Below are positions 1 to 9,525 of a stretch of 64,000 nucleotides of DNA, one piece after another. The stretch is taken from assembly GCA_963715565.1 (NCBI GenBank), contig OY970256.1:930001-994000 (forward strand), read 5' to 3'. Position 1 is the first letter of the stretch. Each line of letters starts with the position of its first letter. The stretch is from JACVRN01 sp963715565. Its GTDB lineage: Bacteria; Acidobacteriota; Blastocatellia; Pyrinomonadales; Pyrinomonadaceae. The notes beneath the pieces are model-generated. The model worked only from the letters and a program-made list of their open reading frames with translations, was not told the DNA's origin and ran no database searches. The translations under genes and the position numbers were made by a program.

Positions 1-1
1 G

Positions 2-424
2 ACGCTGCTGCTTTTCGCTTACGCGGCCTTTTTCGTCGTCTTCGCGGCGAGCATCATGTACCTGATGCAGGAACGCGCGCTCAAAGATAAGAACTTCGGC
101 GCGTTCTTTCATCGCCTGCCCAGCCTGATGACGGTCAACGACATCGCGACGCATGCCGCCGCCATCGGATTTACTTTATTGACGCTGGGCGTTTTGACAG
201 GCATGCTCTGGTCACAGGAGCGCGACGGGCGGCTGTGGCACAACGACCCGAAAGAGATTTTCGCGGCGCTGACGTGGCTGCTCTATCTGGTGCTGATATT
301 TTACAGGTCAACGGCCGGTTGGCGCGGGCGACGCGCCGCATGGCTCGGAGTCATAGGCTTCGCTCTAGTCCTCTGCACATTTTTCGGAGCGCGCCTCTTA
401 GGGAGCTATCACGTGTTTGGCTGA
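2..424 (+). CDS. CcsA/HemX-like cytochrome c assembly family protein (5' truncated by window)
   Basis: This is the C-terminal part of a polytopic membrane protein. The frame is open from base 2 and ends in TGA at 422-424. It shows at least four hydrophobic segments and the family-type motif DPKEIFAALTWLLY, preceded by GRLWHN, which resembles the tryptophan-rich WxxDPKE region of CcsA/ResC heme-handling proteins. Such a gene directly upstream of hemA is a common arrangement; there it is often called HemX, which modulates glutamyl-tRNA reductase. Whether this copy handles heme for cytochrome c or regulates HemA cannot be decided from the fragment. The true start lies outside the window. Confidence 0.75.
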   Translation, partial: TLLLFAYAAFFVVFAASIMYLMQERALKDKNFGAFFHRLPSLMTVNDIATHAAAIGFTLLTLGVLTGMLWSQERDGRLWHNDPKEIFAALTWLLYLVLIFYRSTAGWRGRRAAWLGVIGFALVLCTFFGARLLGSYHVFG

Positions 425-430
425 GAAAAT

Positions 431-550
431 TTTAGATTTGCGATTTTAGATTTTCGATTGGATAAGGATAAAAGCTTTATCAGATTTCAAATCTCTGATT
501 TGTCCTCTTCCAATCGCAAATCGCAAATCCAAAATCGAAAATCAAAAATC
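431..550. repeat. Heptamer-word palindrome (word GATTTTC/GATTTGC)
   Basis: The left arm (431-461) consists of variants of the 7-nt word GATTTTC/GATTTGC/GATTTTA. The right arm (510-550) is its approximate inverted copy, and an AT-rich centre contains AAAAGCTTT. It ends only 4 nt before the hemA start codon, so hemA has no visible Shine-Dalgarno sequence of its own. The same word family recurs at 34637-34751. Confidence 0.8.
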
Positions 551-554
551 CCCT

Positions 555-1832
555 ATGTCTATTCTTCTCGTCGGACTCAATCATAAAACCGCGCCCGTGG
601 AGGTGCGCGAGCGTCTTGCTTTTTCGGACGAAGCTTGTTCGGGAGCATTGCGCGCGCTCGTGGACGGCGAAGTCGTGCGCGAGGGATTGATTGTCTCGAC
701 CTGTAATCGCGTCGAAGTTTTGGCCGAGATTGCGGGCGCGCCGTTCTCGGAAGCATTGGAGCGCATCACGGGCTTTCTCAGCCGCGAGCGCGGCTTAAGC
801 GACAAAGATTTCCAAAGCCATTTCTACAGCCACGAAGACGATCAGGCCGTGCGCCACATCTTTCGCGTCGCCTCAAGCCTCGACTCCATGGTCGTGGGCG
901 AGCCGCAAGTACTTGGACAGGTGCGCCGCGCTTATTCCGTGGCGCTTGAAGCCGGAACTGCCGGGCGCGTGCTTAATCGTCTCGTGCATCATGCCTTTCG
1001 CACGGCCAAGCGCGTGCGCTCCGAAACAGGCATCGCCGCGTCCGCCGTCTCCATCAGCTACATGGCCGTTGAGTTGGGCCGCAAGATTTTCGGCTCGCTC
1101 AAGGGTCAGACCGTTTTGCTCGTCGGCGCGGGCGAGATGGCCGAGCTGTCCGCGCGTCATCTTGTTCAGGCAGGCGCGTCGCGCGTCATGGTCGCTAATC
1201 GCACGGATGAGACGGCGCGCAAGCTCGCTGAAGAATTCGGCGGCGAGCCCGTAGCGTTCCAGCAGCTTTCTCATCACCTGTCGCAGGCAGACATAGTCAT
1301 CTGCTCGACGGGCGCGAGCGATTATGTCGTCACTGTCGAGATGGCACGCGAAGCTCTGGAAGCGCGGCGCAATCGTCCCTCCTTCATCATAGACATCTCC
1401 GTGCCCCGCAACGTCGCGCCGGAAATCAGCCGTCTCCCCAACCTCTTTCTCTTTGACATAGACGATCTGGAATCCGTCATTGCCTCGAACATACGCGAGC
1501 GCGAGCGCGAGGCCGAGCGCGCCGAATTGATTGTCGAATCCGAAGTCATGCAGTTTCAGCGTGCGTTGCGCGCTCTGGATATAGGGCCGACCATCGGCGC
1601 GCTCCGCGACAAACTGCAACAGATCGCGCGCGACGAGCTTGAGCGATATCGTCATCGTCTTGGCCCCCTCACGCCCGAACAGGAAAAGGCCGTCGAACAG
1701 CTTCTCGTCTCGACCGTCAACAAAATCTCTCATCCCGTCATGCATCGCATGCGCCGCTCCTACGACGCGGGCGACGAAGAGAACATACAGGCGTGGCGCG
1801 AAATTTTCGGTCTGGAAGACGAGAACAAGTGA
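555..1832 (+). CDS. hemA: Glutamyl-tRNA reductase
   Basis: HemA makes glutamate-1-semialdehyde from glutamyl-tRNA with NADPH, the first committed step of C5 tetrapyrrole synthesis. The 425-residue product has the full family length. The N-terminal GLNHKTAPVEVRE motif is present, the catalytic cysteine is Cys50 in STCNRVE, the NADPH-binding GAGEMAEL lies near residue 190, and the C-terminal dimerisation helices are intact. It is followed by hemC and hemD on the same strand, so it heads a heme operon. The start follows a palindromic repeat by 4 nt with no clear ribosome binding site. Confidence 0.97.
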   Translation: MSILLVGLNHKTAPVEVRERLAFSDEACSGALRALVDGEVVREGLIVSTCNRVEVLAEIAGAPFSEALERITGFLSRERGLSDKDFQSHFYSHEDDQAVRHIFRVASSLDSMVVGEPQVLGQVRRAYSVALEAGTAGRVLNRLVHHAFRTAKRVRSETGIAASAVSISYMAVELGRKIFGSLKGQTVLLVGAGEMAELSARHLVQAGASRVMVANRTDETARKLAEEFGGEPVAFQQLSHHLSQADIVICSTGASDYVVTVEMAREALEARRNRPSFIIDISVPRNVAPEISRLPNLFLFDIDDLESVIASNIREREREAERAELIVESEVMQFQRALRALDIGPTIGALRDKLQQIARDELERYRHRLGPLTPEQEKAVEQLLVSTVNKISHPVMHRMRRSYDAGDEENIQAWREIFGLEDENK

Positions 1833-1866
1833 CGTGTGTGACAAGGACAGGGTGGTCAGATAAAGC

Positions 1867-2814
1867 TTGACTAAGACGAGTCTCATTATCGGCTCGCGCG
1901 GTTCGCGCCTTGCTCTGTGGCAGGCCGAGTGGACGCGCGAGCGGCTCATGTCGCTTCACAAACATCTGGATGTCCGGATTGAGATTATTAAAACGTCCGG
2001 CGACATCTTGAGCAACGAACCGCTCGCCGTCATCGGCGGCAAGGGCGTCTTTACCAAAGAGATTGAAGAAGCGCTTCTTGCCGAACGCATCGACGTCGCC
2101 GTGCACTCGCTCAAAGACCTCCCGACTATTCTGCCCGAGGGTCTGGTGCTCGCAGCCGTTACCGAGCGCGAAGACGCGCGCGATGCGCTCATCCTCAAGC
2201 GTCAAAGCCACGGCGCTCATGCTTCGCTCAAGTCACTACCACAGGGCGCGGTCATCGGCACTTCCAGCCCGCGCCGCCTCGCGCAATTAAAACATCTCAG
2301 GCCCGACCTTCTGGTTAAAGAGCTGCGTGGCAACGTGGACACGCGGCTGCGCAAGCTGGACGCGGGCGATTACGACGCGATTATTCTAGCGGCTGCGGGT
2401 TTGCGCCGCATGGGCTTCGAGCATCGCATAGACGAGCTAATCAACACGGACCTGATGCTGCCCGCGGTCGGGCAGGGAGCGCTCGGCATAGAGACGCGCT
2501 TTCGCGATGCGGAGACAAGACAACTCGTGTCCACGCTTGACCACGCAGGAACGCGTGCCGCCTGCACAGCCGAGCGTTCGCTACTGCGCGCCTTAGGCGG
2601 CGGCTGCCAGTTGCCGATTGCCGCTCACGCCACGCTCCGTAATAATCAACTGCGGCTTGAAGGGCTGGTCGCCAGCCGCACGGGCGATGTGGTCGTACGC
2701 GACGCGCTCGCAAGCGATGCGTCTGAAGCCGAACAGGCAGGAGCTACGCTTGCCGCCCGGCTGACAGAGCTTGGCGCAGACCGTTTGCTCATGGGAGAGA
2801 CCGGAGTAGCGTGA
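1867..2814 (+). CDS. hemC: Hydroxymethylbilane synthase (porphobilinogen deaminase)
   Basis: HemC condenses four porphobilinogens into hydroxymethylbilane. The 315-residue protein starts IIGSRGSRLALWQ, carries KDLPT and GTSSPRR motifs, and has the dipyrromethane-cofactor cysteine in GGGCQLPIA near residue 246. The start is TTG at 1867, 34 nt after the hemA stop; the next in-frame codons lead straight into the conserved first beta strand, so a later start would truncate the fold. It sits between hemA and hemD in one transcription unit. Confidence 0.96.
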   Translation: MTKTSLIIGSRGSRLALWQAEWTRERLMSLHKHLDVRIEIIKTSGDILSNEPLAVIGGKGVFTKEIEEALLAERIDVAVHSLKDLPTILPEGLVLAAVTEREDARDALILKRQSHGAHASLKSLPQGAVIGTSSPRRLAQLKHLRPDLLVKELRGNVDTRLRKLDAGDYDAIILAAAGLRRMGFEHRIDELINTDLMLPAVGQGALGIETRFRDAETRQLVSTLDHAGTRAACTAERSLLRALGGGCQLPIAAHATLRNNQLRLEGLVASRTGDVVVRDALASDASEAEQAGATLAARLTELGADRLLMGETGVA

Positions 2815-2830
2815 AGAAAAAATTTTGGCT

Positions 2831-3667
2831 ATGTCGAAATCTGAAACGGACGCTTCTTTGAGTCAGAGAAACGAGCAGCCGCTCGCAGAGCGCACGATTA
2901 TCATCACGCGTGCACGGGCTCAGGCGGCTGAATTCGCCGCCGAGCTGGAAAGCTACGGCGCGCGCGTCATCGCGTGCCCGACCATCGAGATTGTCGAGCC
3001 GGAAAGCTACGCGCCACTGGACGAGGCCGTCGAAAATCTTTACGGCTACGACTGGCTCATCTTCACGAGCACAAACGGCGTCGCTCATTTCCTCAATCGT
3101 CTCGCTCAGCTCGGGCATGACTTGAGCGAGCTTGACGATGTTCGTGTCTGTGCCATTGGCTCTGCGACCGCAGACCGGTTGCGCGACGCGCACGTTCACG
3201 TCGATCTAATTCCAGAAGAGTTCAAGGCCGAAGGTGTTTTCGCTGCTCTCGAAAGCTTTGTCGGCGGCGCGCAGATGTTGCGCAACCTCAATTTTTTAAT
3301 CCCGCGCGCAGCAGTCGCACGCGATTATCTGCCGCGCGCACTGGAAGCGGCGGGCGCGCGCGTGGACGTAGTCGCGGCCTATCGCACGGTCGCCCCACAC
3401 AACACGGAGCGACGCCGCATCGAAACGCTGCTCGCGGGCGGCGGCGTCGATTGCATCACTTTTACCAGCTCCTCTACCGTGCGAAACTTCGCGGAGCTTT
3501 TCGATGCCGCCGACTTAAGCAACCTGCTACGCGGCGTAGCCGTCGCCTGCATTGGAGACATCACAGCCGCGACCGCCGCCGAATTCGGTCTTCAAACAGA
3601 CATCACGCCCACTGAATTCACCACCACGGCGCTGGCCCGCGCCATCGCGGACTACTATCTGAAATAA
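2831..3667 (+). CDS. hemD: Uroporphyrinogen-III synthase
   Basis: HemD closes hydroxymethylbilane to uroporphyrinogen III with D-ring inversion. The family has low sequence conservation, but the 278-residue length, the N-terminal TIIITRARAQAAEFAAEL segment, WLIFTSTNGV, a central CAIGSATADRL and the C-terminal DCITFTSSSTVRNF followed by ACIGDITAATA are typical of the two-lobed fold. ATG 2831 was chosen over an in-frame TTG at 2825. It lies 16 nt after hemC. The stop codon TAA is immediately followed by a GTCCCAA-word palindrome. Confidence 0.92.
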   Translation: MSKSETDASLSQRNEQPLAERTIIITRARAQAAEFAAELESYGARVIACPTIEIVEPESYAPLDEAVENLYGYDWLIFTSTNGVAHFLNRLAQLGHDLSELDDVRVCAIGSATADRLRDAHVHVDLIPEEFKAEGVFAALESFVGGAQMLRNLNFLIPRAAVARDYLPRALEAAGARVDVVAAYRTVAPHNTERRRIETLLAGGGVDCITFTSSSTVRNFAELFDAADLSNLLRGVAVACIGDITAATAAEFGLQTDITPTEFTTTALARAIADYYLK

Positions 3668-3752
3668 GTCCCAAGTCCCAAGTCCCAAATCCCAAGTCAA
3701 AAGAAAGAGCCTGTCTTTGATTTTGGACTTGGGACTTGGGATTTGGGACTTC
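3667..3752. repeat. Heptamer-word palindrome (word GTCCCAA)
   Basis: Four tandem variants of GTCCCAA lie on the left and their inverted copy (TTGGGAC words) on the right. The loop contains AAAGAAAGAGCCTGTCTTT. It separates the heme operon from the two-component genes. The same word is used at 44858-44964. Confidence 0.85.
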
Positions 3753-3781
3753 TTTATCTACGCGTGCTAAACTTTCCGCAT

Positions 3782-5218
3782 ATGGCGAAGGGACGTGTGC
3801 TGATTGTTGATGATGAACCGGCGGCTGCTGAAGGATTGCGCGAGCTGCTGGCGGCGTGGGGTTATGAAACGGTGGCGGAAGCGGACGGCGTGGCGGGCCT
3901 TGCGCGTGCCGATGAGTTTCACCCGCACGTCATCGTCACGGATGTCTTGATGCCGCGCATGGACGGCTTCGGTCTCCTGCGAGAAGTGCGCTCGCGCTAT
4001 CCGGAAATTGCCGTCATCCTTCTGACGGGCCAGGGCTCCGTAGAGATGGCCGTGCGCGCTATTCAGGAAGAGGGCGCGTATCACTATTTCGAGAAGCCAA
4101 TTGACATGCAGAAGCTGCGCTTCGTTGTCGAGCGAGCGGTCGAGTACGGCGAAGCGCGACGTGAGAACGAAGCCTTGCGTCGCCAGCTTCGAGACCGTGG
4201 CGCGTTTGGCGAGATGGTCGGCACGAGCGACCCCATGCGCGGCATCTACGCGCTCATTGAACAGGTCGCGCCTTCTTCCGCTTCCGTCCTCGTCACAGGC
4301 GAATCCGGCACGGGCAAAGAACTCGTTGCACGCACGATTCATAATTTGAGCCCGCGCAAGAACGCGCCCTTTGTAGCCATCAACGTCTCCGCCATTCCAG
4401 AGACGTTGATGGAATCGGAGCTATTCGGTCATGAAAAGGGCGCGTTCACGGGCGCTGCTTCAAGAAGACAGGGCTGTTTTGAATTAGCTAATTCCGGCAC
4501 GCTCCTTCTGGATGAAATAGCGGAGATGCCCACGCTCTTGCAGGCCAAGCTCCTGCGCGTGCTCGAAGAACGCTCCGTGCGTCGGCTCGGAAGCACGCAC
4601 GAGATTCCGGTGGACGTGCGCCTTCTGGCAGCAACCAACAAAGACCCGCACGAGGCAGTACACGTCGGCCAGTTTCGCGAAGACCTGCTTTATCGCTTGA
4701 ACGTCATCACGATTCACCTGCCGCCTTTGCGCGAGCGCAAAGAGGACATTCCGCTGCTGGCGCAACATCTAGTCGCGCAGTTATCGGAGCGACATTCCAG
4801 GCCCGCGCGCTTTATGACACAGGGCGCGCTCGACGTCCTGCGCTCGCATCACTGGCCGGGCAACGTGCGTGAGCTTCGCAACGCCATTGAGCGCGCCGTC
4901 ATCATCTGCTCCGGCGAAGAAATAGAGCGTCATCATTTAGCGCCCTACCCTGTTGACCAGCGCGCGCGCGTGCGCAGCGAAGACACCGTCACCTTCCCCG
5001 TCGGCACACCTATCGAAGAGGTCGAGCGCCAGATGATTCTGAGCACGCTCAAAAAAACCGACAACAACAAGACGCGCGCCGCAGAGCTTCTGGGTATCAG
5101 CCTCAAGACGTTGCACAATAAGCTGCGCCTCTATCGCGACCGCAATCTGATGCCCGACACGGGCGAGCTGCGCGCGGTGGAAGCCGTGCCCGAGCGTAGA
5201 ACAGGCGACCCGAGATGA
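3782..5218 (+). CDS. NtrC-family sigma-54-dependent response regulator
   Basis: This 478-residue protein has the three NtrC-type modules. The receiver domain has acidic residues D10/D11, phospho-acceptor Asp54 in VTDVLMPRMDG and the conserved Lys in FEKPID. The AAA+ ATPase has Walker A GESGTGKE near residue 173, and the sigma-54-contacting GAFTGA loop near residue 220 is intact. A C-terminal Fis-type helix-turn-helix lies near residues 425-455. It should activate sigma-54 promoters when phosphorylated by the kinase encoded next, whose ATG overlaps its TGA. ATG 3782 was chosen because an in-frame upstream TTG lies inside the preceding palindrome. rpoN is encoded at 25569-27182. Confidence 0.95.
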   Translation: MAKGRVLIVDDEPAAAEGLRELLAAWGYETVAEADGVAGLARADEFHPHVIVTDVLMPRMDGFGLLREVRSRYPEIAVILLTGQGSVEMAVRAIQEEGAYHYFEKPIDMQKLRFVVERAVEYGEARRENEALRRQLRDRGAFGEMVGTSDPMRGIYALIEQVAPSSASVLVTGESGTGKELVARTIHNLSPRKNAPFVAINVSAIPETLMESELFGHEKGAFTGAASRRQGCFELANSGTLLLDEIAEMPTLLQAKLLRVLEERSVRRLGSTHEIPVDVRLLAATNKDPHEAVHVGQFREDLLYRLNVITIHLPPLRERKEDIPLLAQHLVAQLSERHSRPARFMTQGALDVLRSHHWPGNVRELRNAIERAVIICSGEEIERHHLAPYPVDQRARVRSEDTVTFPVGTPIEEVERQMILSTLKKTDNNKTRAAELLGISLKTLHNKLRLYRDRNLMPDTGELRAVEAVPERRTGDPR

Positions 5219-7035
5219 AAGCGGCAAGCGCGCTCCTTTTTCGTCAAATCACGCTCATCACGCTTCTGGTCGGAACCGTCTCGCTCCTACTCATACTGAT
5301 TAACACCGAACGTCTCTCGCGTTCGCTTCTTGCCAGCACGCGCGCGCAATCCGAAGCCGTCGCCGTGCAGACCGCCACGGCAGTTGAAGCCGCGCTCGCC
5401 GATGCGCCCGGCCAGACGCCGCAGGAAGCCATACGCGATTCGCAGCCGCTGCGCGAGTTTGCGCAGAGCATAGTCCGGCGCGCGGGCTTTATCACGTCCT
5501 TAACGGTTGAAGCGAGCGACGGCACAACTCTTCTGGAAGTCCCGCAGGGCGCGGGCATTCGCGGGCAGCAATCATTCAGCAGCCTGATGAATTTTCCCAG
5601 AACGCCCCGTCTTCTCTTCTCCTCCAACGATAAGGCCTACGGGTATTACCGCGAGCTTGATTATCAAGGTCATCGTCTTGGACGCTTGCGCCTGGAGATC
5701 AACACGAGCGCCGTGCGCGAGGAAGTCGTGCGCAGCCTCGTTATCAACCTCTTGATTGCGCTCGCTGCCATCGCCGCCGCGACCTTTATCGCCATCAGCT
5801 CCGCGCGTCTCGTGACAGCGCCTTTGCGCGCCATCACTTCTACCATCGAGCGCATTGAAAAGAGCGATGCAGGAGGCGCGCTCGACTCAACGGAAGTTGC
5901 GCAGGCAAAGCCGCAGAAGACAAACATAGAAGCGGTCGCGGATCGTATAGAACAATTGAGCCGCCAGATTGCAGGCGACCGCACACAGCTCAAAGAAACG
6001 CGCGGGCGGCTGCAACAGATTCTTTCAAACTTACAGGAACGATTGCTGCTCGTGAGTACGGACGAGCGCGTGATGCTCGCCAGCCCCGGCGTCGAAGAGA
6101 TTCTGGGCGTCGAGGCCATCAACGAAGGCCGGAGGCTCGAAGAGATTCTGGGCGACACGCACGCGCTCACGCTCCTGACGCGTAAGGCGCTCAACGCAGG
6201 CGGGCAATCAACGACCACCACGCAGACGGCTGTGGGCGGAGCCGATTACACGTTCTCCGTTCAGCCCATTCTTGATCGCGGCGAAACCGTCGGCGCTCTG
6301 ATTTCACTGCGCGACCGCGACACCGTCGCCAAGCTCGAATCGCAACTGAGCTATTCCGAACGCCTAGCAGATTTCGCGCGCATCACTTCCGGCATCGCGC
6401 ACGAAGTAAAGAATCCTTTGAACGCGATGGTCATTCATTTGGAACTGCTGCGCTCCAAGCTTGAGCGCGTCTCGCCGCTCGCGGACGAAGCGCGCCCGCA
6501 GCTCGACATTCTCACTTCCGAGATTCAACGCCTTGACCGCGTCGTCCAAACCTTTCTACATTTCACGCGCCCGCCGCGCGTAGCCTTTCGCCCCCTCGAC
6601 GTCAACCGGCTTCTGGAAGATACGCTCTCGCTGGCTGCGCCCGAAGCCGAGACGCACGGGGCCGAAATCGCGCGCGACTTTGCGCCGGAGCTTCCACAAA
6701 TCGCAGGCGACGGCGACCTGCTCAAACAAGCTTTTCTCAACATCATCATCAACGGTATTCAAGCCATGGAGCACGGCGGACGCCTCGAAGTCGCCACCCG
6801 TTTGGAAGACGACCGCACAGTCGTCGTCTCCATCAAAGACCACGGCGCGGGCATCCCCGTCGAAGCCCGCGAGCGTATCTTTCATCTTTACTTCACCACC
6901 AAGCGCGAAGGCCACGGCATCGGACTCGCACAAGCCTTCCGCGCCGTCCAGCTACACAACGGCCAGATCACCTTCGACAGTTCCCCCGGCACAGGCACGA
7001 CCTTTTACTTACGCTTCCCAACTCAAAGACAGTGA
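5215..7035 (+). CDS. Membrane-bound two-component sensor histidine kinase
   Basis: The 606-residue NtrB-like kinase begins with a hydrophobic segment (about residues 12-28), followed by a periplasmic sensor region, a second membrane segment (about 177-197), a HAMP-like stretch and a PAS-like domain. The dimerisation/phospho-acceptor helix with HEVKNPLN has its His near residue 395, and a HATPase_c domain with N, G1 (DHGAGIP) and G2 (GHGIGL) boxes follows. It overlaps the NtrC-type regulator by ATGA, which strongly indicates a cognate pair. The stop TGA is the first TGA of a GTGACAA-word palindrome. The signal sensed is not evident. Confidence 0.94.
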   Translation: MKAASALLFRQITLITLLVGTVSLLLILINTERLSRSLLASTRAQSEAVAVQTATAVEAALADAPGQTPQEAIRDSQPLREFAQSIVRRAGFITSLTVEASDGTTLLEVPQGAGIRGQQSFSSLMNFPRTPRLLFSSNDKAYGYYRELDYQGHRLGRLRLEINTSAVREEVVRSLVINLLIALAAIAAATFIAISSARLVTAPLRAITSTIERIEKSDAGGALDSTEVAQAKPQKTNIEAVADRIEQLSRQIAGDRTQLKETRGRLQQILSNLQERLLLVSTDERVMLASPGVEEILGVEAINEGRRLEEILGDTHALTLLTRKALNAGGQSTTTTQTAVGGADYTFSVQPILDRGETVGALISLRDRDTVAKLESQLSYSERLADFARITSGIAHEVKNPLNAMVIHLELLRSKLERVSPLADEARPQLDILTSEIQRLDRVVQTFLHFTRPPRVAFRPLDVNRLLEDTLSLAAPEAETHGAEIARDFAPELPQIAGDGDLLKQAFLNIIINGIQAMEHGGRLEVATRLEDDRTVVVSIKDHGAGIPVEARERIFHLYFTTKREGHGIGLAQAFRAVQLHNGQITFDSSPGTGTTFYLRFPTQRQ

Positions 7036-7178
7036 CAAGTGACAAGTGACGAGTGACAAGCAAGAAGAAGAAAAGAAAGTGCTGGGTACTGAGATAACAA
7101 CCTCTGTCTTTAACTCAGCACTCAGCGCTTGGTACTTCCTTTTCCTGCTTGTCACTCGTCACTTGTCACTTGTCACTC
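7030..7178. repeat. Nested heptamer-word palindrome (word GTGACAA, inner word TACTGAG-like)
   Basis: Outer arms are GTGACAA/GTGACGA tandem words and their inverse. Between them lies a second, less perfect inverted pair (GTGCTGGGTACTGAG with CTCAGCGCTTGGTAC). The left arm provides the stop codon of the histidine kinase. The outer word is shared with repeats at 9512, 24843, 25485 and 51017. Confidence 0.85.
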
Positions 7179-7201
7179 TTTAATGTTATTCATCGCTCTC
7201 G

Positions 7202-8098
7202 ATGTCCGTGCTACTTTTTTTTATTGATGGGTTAGGCATCGGCACGCGCGGGGTGCATAATCCGCTCGATATGTTGGGCGAGGAGGCCGCGCCGCTGGCG
7301 ATTTTTCAGGACGAGGAGCCCGCGCTTCCTTCGCGCGGCGTGCTCGTGCGTACAGATGCAAGCCTCGGCGTCGCGGGCCGCCCGCAGAGCGCTTCCGGAC
7401 AGACAACTATTTTGACGGGTGTGAATGCGCCTGCGCTCCTTGGCTATCACAAGCAGGGATTTCCCAACAAGGCGCTCTTGGAAGTTATCCGCGAGCATTC
7501 GATTTTTCTACAGCTTGCACGCGCTCGCGTTGGGCCTAATACTTTCGCCAATGCTTACACGAAACGCTTTTTCGAGACGCGCCCGCGCTGGGTCTCGGCC
7601 ACCACAGCCGCCATGCAGGCAGCCGGGATGACTTTTCGCGACCTCGAAGACTTAAAAGAAGGCCGCGCCGTTTTTCAGGATTACACGAACCTGATGTTAC
7701 GAGAGTGGGGCGAGGACGTTGAGCTGCGCACGCCCGAAGATGCCGCGCGCGTGCTGGCCGATTTAGCAAGCGAGCACCGCTTTACGCTGTACGAATATTT
7801 CATCACGGACAAGGTCGGGCACTTGCAGGACATGGGACTGGCGCAACTGGTTCTTAAAAATCTAGCTCGCTTCGTACGCGGCCTGCTCGAACATCTTGAC
7901 CTTGCGCGCACAACGCTCGTCTTGACCAGCGACCACGGCAACATAGAAGACCTGAGCGTGCGGACTCATACGCTCAATCAAGTCCCGACCATCGTGTGGG
8001 GCGCTCGCGCTAAATCTTTTTCCGCGCAGGTGCGCTCGCTCGCGGACATTACACCAGCTATTGTCAGAACTCTTTCCGAGCGGACAACACAAAGCTGA
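7202..8098 (+). CDS. Alkaline phosphatase-superfamily metalloenzyme (phosphoglycerate mutase-like)
   Basis: The 298-residue protein begins LLFFIDGLGIG, the first metal-binding aspartate of the alkaline phosphatase/independent phosphoglycerate mutase superfamily. It has a candidate nucleophile region ASGQTTILTG and the late metal ligands in TSDHGNIED with a following THT. It is about half the length of true iPGM and lacks a recognisable full phosphotransfer domain, so the substrate is unknown. Its TGA overlaps the ATG of the downstream transporter, so the two are co-translated. Confidence 0.75.
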   Translation: MSVLLFFIDGLGIGTRGVHNPLDMLGEEAAPLAIFQDEEPALPSRGVLVRTDASLGVAGRPQSASGQTTILTGVNAPALLGYHKQGFPNKALLEVIREHSIFLQLARARVGPNTFANAYTKRFFETRPRWVSATTAAMQAAGMTFRDLEDLKEGRAVFQDYTNLMLREWGEDVELRTPEDAARVLADLASEHRFTLYEYFITDKVGHLQDMGLAQLVLKNLARFVRGLLEHLDLARTTLVLTSDHGNIEDLSVRTHTLNQVPTIVWGARAKSFSAQVRSLADITPAIVRTLSERTTQS

Positions 8099-9525
8099 TG
8101 ACAAATTCAGAAACAGTAGTCTCGGACGCCGGGACTACGCCAGAGCATCTTCATCCGGTAGATAAAGACATCAATAACCGGCGCGAAATCTTCGGCTGGA
8201 TTATTTACGACTGGGCCAACTCCGCGTTTTTTACGACGATTGTGGGCGCGCTCTTTGGCCCTTACCTGACGGAGATGGCGCAGCGCGCGGTCGGAGAAAA
8301 CGGCACTGTCCTGAGCTTTGGCATGCTTGGCTCTGTGACGGCGAAATCGCTCTCGACCATAGTTGTTTCCGTTTCCGTCTTTCTGCAAATTTTTATCCTG
8401 CCCATCCTCGGCGCGCTCGGAGATTACTCGGATTTGAAAAAGCGGCTGATGATGATTTTCTGCTACATAGGCGTGGCCGCGACCTGCTCGCTCTTTTTTG
8501 TCAAAGAGGGCTGGCATCTCTTCGGCGCTGCGATGTTCATCCTCGCCAACGTGTCTTATGGCGCGAGCGTCGTTTTCTACAACGCCTATCTCTCCGAAAT
8601 CACTTCCGAAGACCAGCGCGATAAAGTTTCGAGCCGGGGCTTTGCCTTCGGTTATCTGGGAGGTGGGCTGCTGCTGGTGCTGAACCTCCTGCTGGTGCAG
8701 TTTGCGGAACAGCTTGGCATCTCCAAGCTGATGGCTGTCAGGTTGTCGCTGCTTTCGGCTGGGCTCTGGTGGGGCGGCTTCGCTGCGATTACTTTCTGGC
8801 TGCTCAAGAAGCGGCCCGCGCCCCGAACCCTTCCGCCTGATCAAAGCTATTTCACCATAGGATTTTCGGAGATTCGCTCGACCTTTCGCGAATTGATTAG
8901 GCTGCGTTACACGCTACGGTATTTAATCGGCTATCTGTGCTACAACGACGGCATTCAAACCGTCATTGGCGCGGCGGGAGTATTTTTGTCGCAGGAATTG
9001 TTCAAAGCGCGCGGGCTTGAGACTCCGCCGTCGTTCCTGCTCAGCATTTTTTTGATGGTGCAGTTCGTGGGCTTTTTCGGCGCGCTACTGTTTGAGCGCA
9101 TCGCGCGCTGGTTTGGAACTAAACGCGCCATCCTGATCTCGCTCGTCATCTGGTCGGGGATAGTGATTTACGGCTACGCTGTTTTATCCACCATCAACGA
9201 GGCGTGGGTCATGGCCGCGCTGATTGCGATTGTCCTCGGCGGGTCGCAGGCGCTTTCGCGCTCGCTCTTTTCGCGCATGATTCCCAAAGGACGCGAGGCT
9301 TCCTTCTTCGGCATCTACGAAGTATCGGAGCGCGGCACATCGTGGCTCGGGCCGCTCGTCTTCAGCATCGTCGTCGCTTCCACAGGCTCTTACCGACAGG
9401 CCCTGCTCGCGCTCATCTTCTTTTTCATCGTCGGCCTCCTGATACTTCTCTTCACCGACACAGACCGCGCCGTCCACGAAGCAGGCAACTATCTGCCCGA
9501 AGAGATTAAAAGCAGTGACAAGTGA
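8098..9525 (+). CDS. MFS transporter of the UMF1/Atg22-like family
   Basis: A 475-residue protein with about 12 hydrophobic segments. The opening WIIYDWANSAFFTTIVGALF and a YLSEIT loop followed by RGFAFGYLGGG are characteristic of UMF1 permeases, related to the yeast vacuolar effluxer Atg22. Substrates of bacterial members are poorly known. It is translationally coupled (ATGA) to the upstream metalloenzyme, which suggests transport of that enzyme's substrate or product. The last residues (SSDK, then stop) are encoded by the beginning of a GTGACAA-word palindrome. Confidence 0.88.
   Translation: MTNSETVVSDAGTTPEHLHPVDKDINNRREIFGWIIYDWANSAFFTTIVGALFGPYLTEMAQRAVGENGTVLSFGMLGSVTAKSLSTIVVSVSVFLQIFILPILGALGDYSDLKKRLMMIFCYIGVAATCSLFFVKEGWHLFGAAMFILANVSYGASVVFYNAYLSEITSEDQRDKVSSRGFAFGYLGGGLLLVLNLLLVQFAEQLGISKLMAVRLSLLSAGLWWGGFAAITFWLLKKRPAPRTLPPDQSYFTIGFSEIRSTFRELIRLRYTLRYLIGYLCYNDGIQTVIGAAGVFLSQELFKARGLETPPSFLLSIFLMVQFVGFFGALLFERIARWFGTKRAILISLVIWSGIVIYGYAVLSTINEAWVMAALIAIVLGGSQALSRSLFSRMIPKGREASFFGIYEVSERGTSWLGPLVFSIVVASTGSYRQALLALIFFFIVGLLILLFTDTDRAVHEAGNYLPEEIKSSDK

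Noticed and set aside
873..1949. 358-codon open frame antisense to hemA
   Set aside because: hemA is a certain gene on the other strand. The antisense frame lacks any recognisable domain and results from high GC at codon positions.
7030..7178. Tandem GTGACAA words considered as CRISPR or VNTR
   Set aside because: There are no spacers, the copies are always paired with an inverted arm, and the same layout occurs with different words elsewhere.
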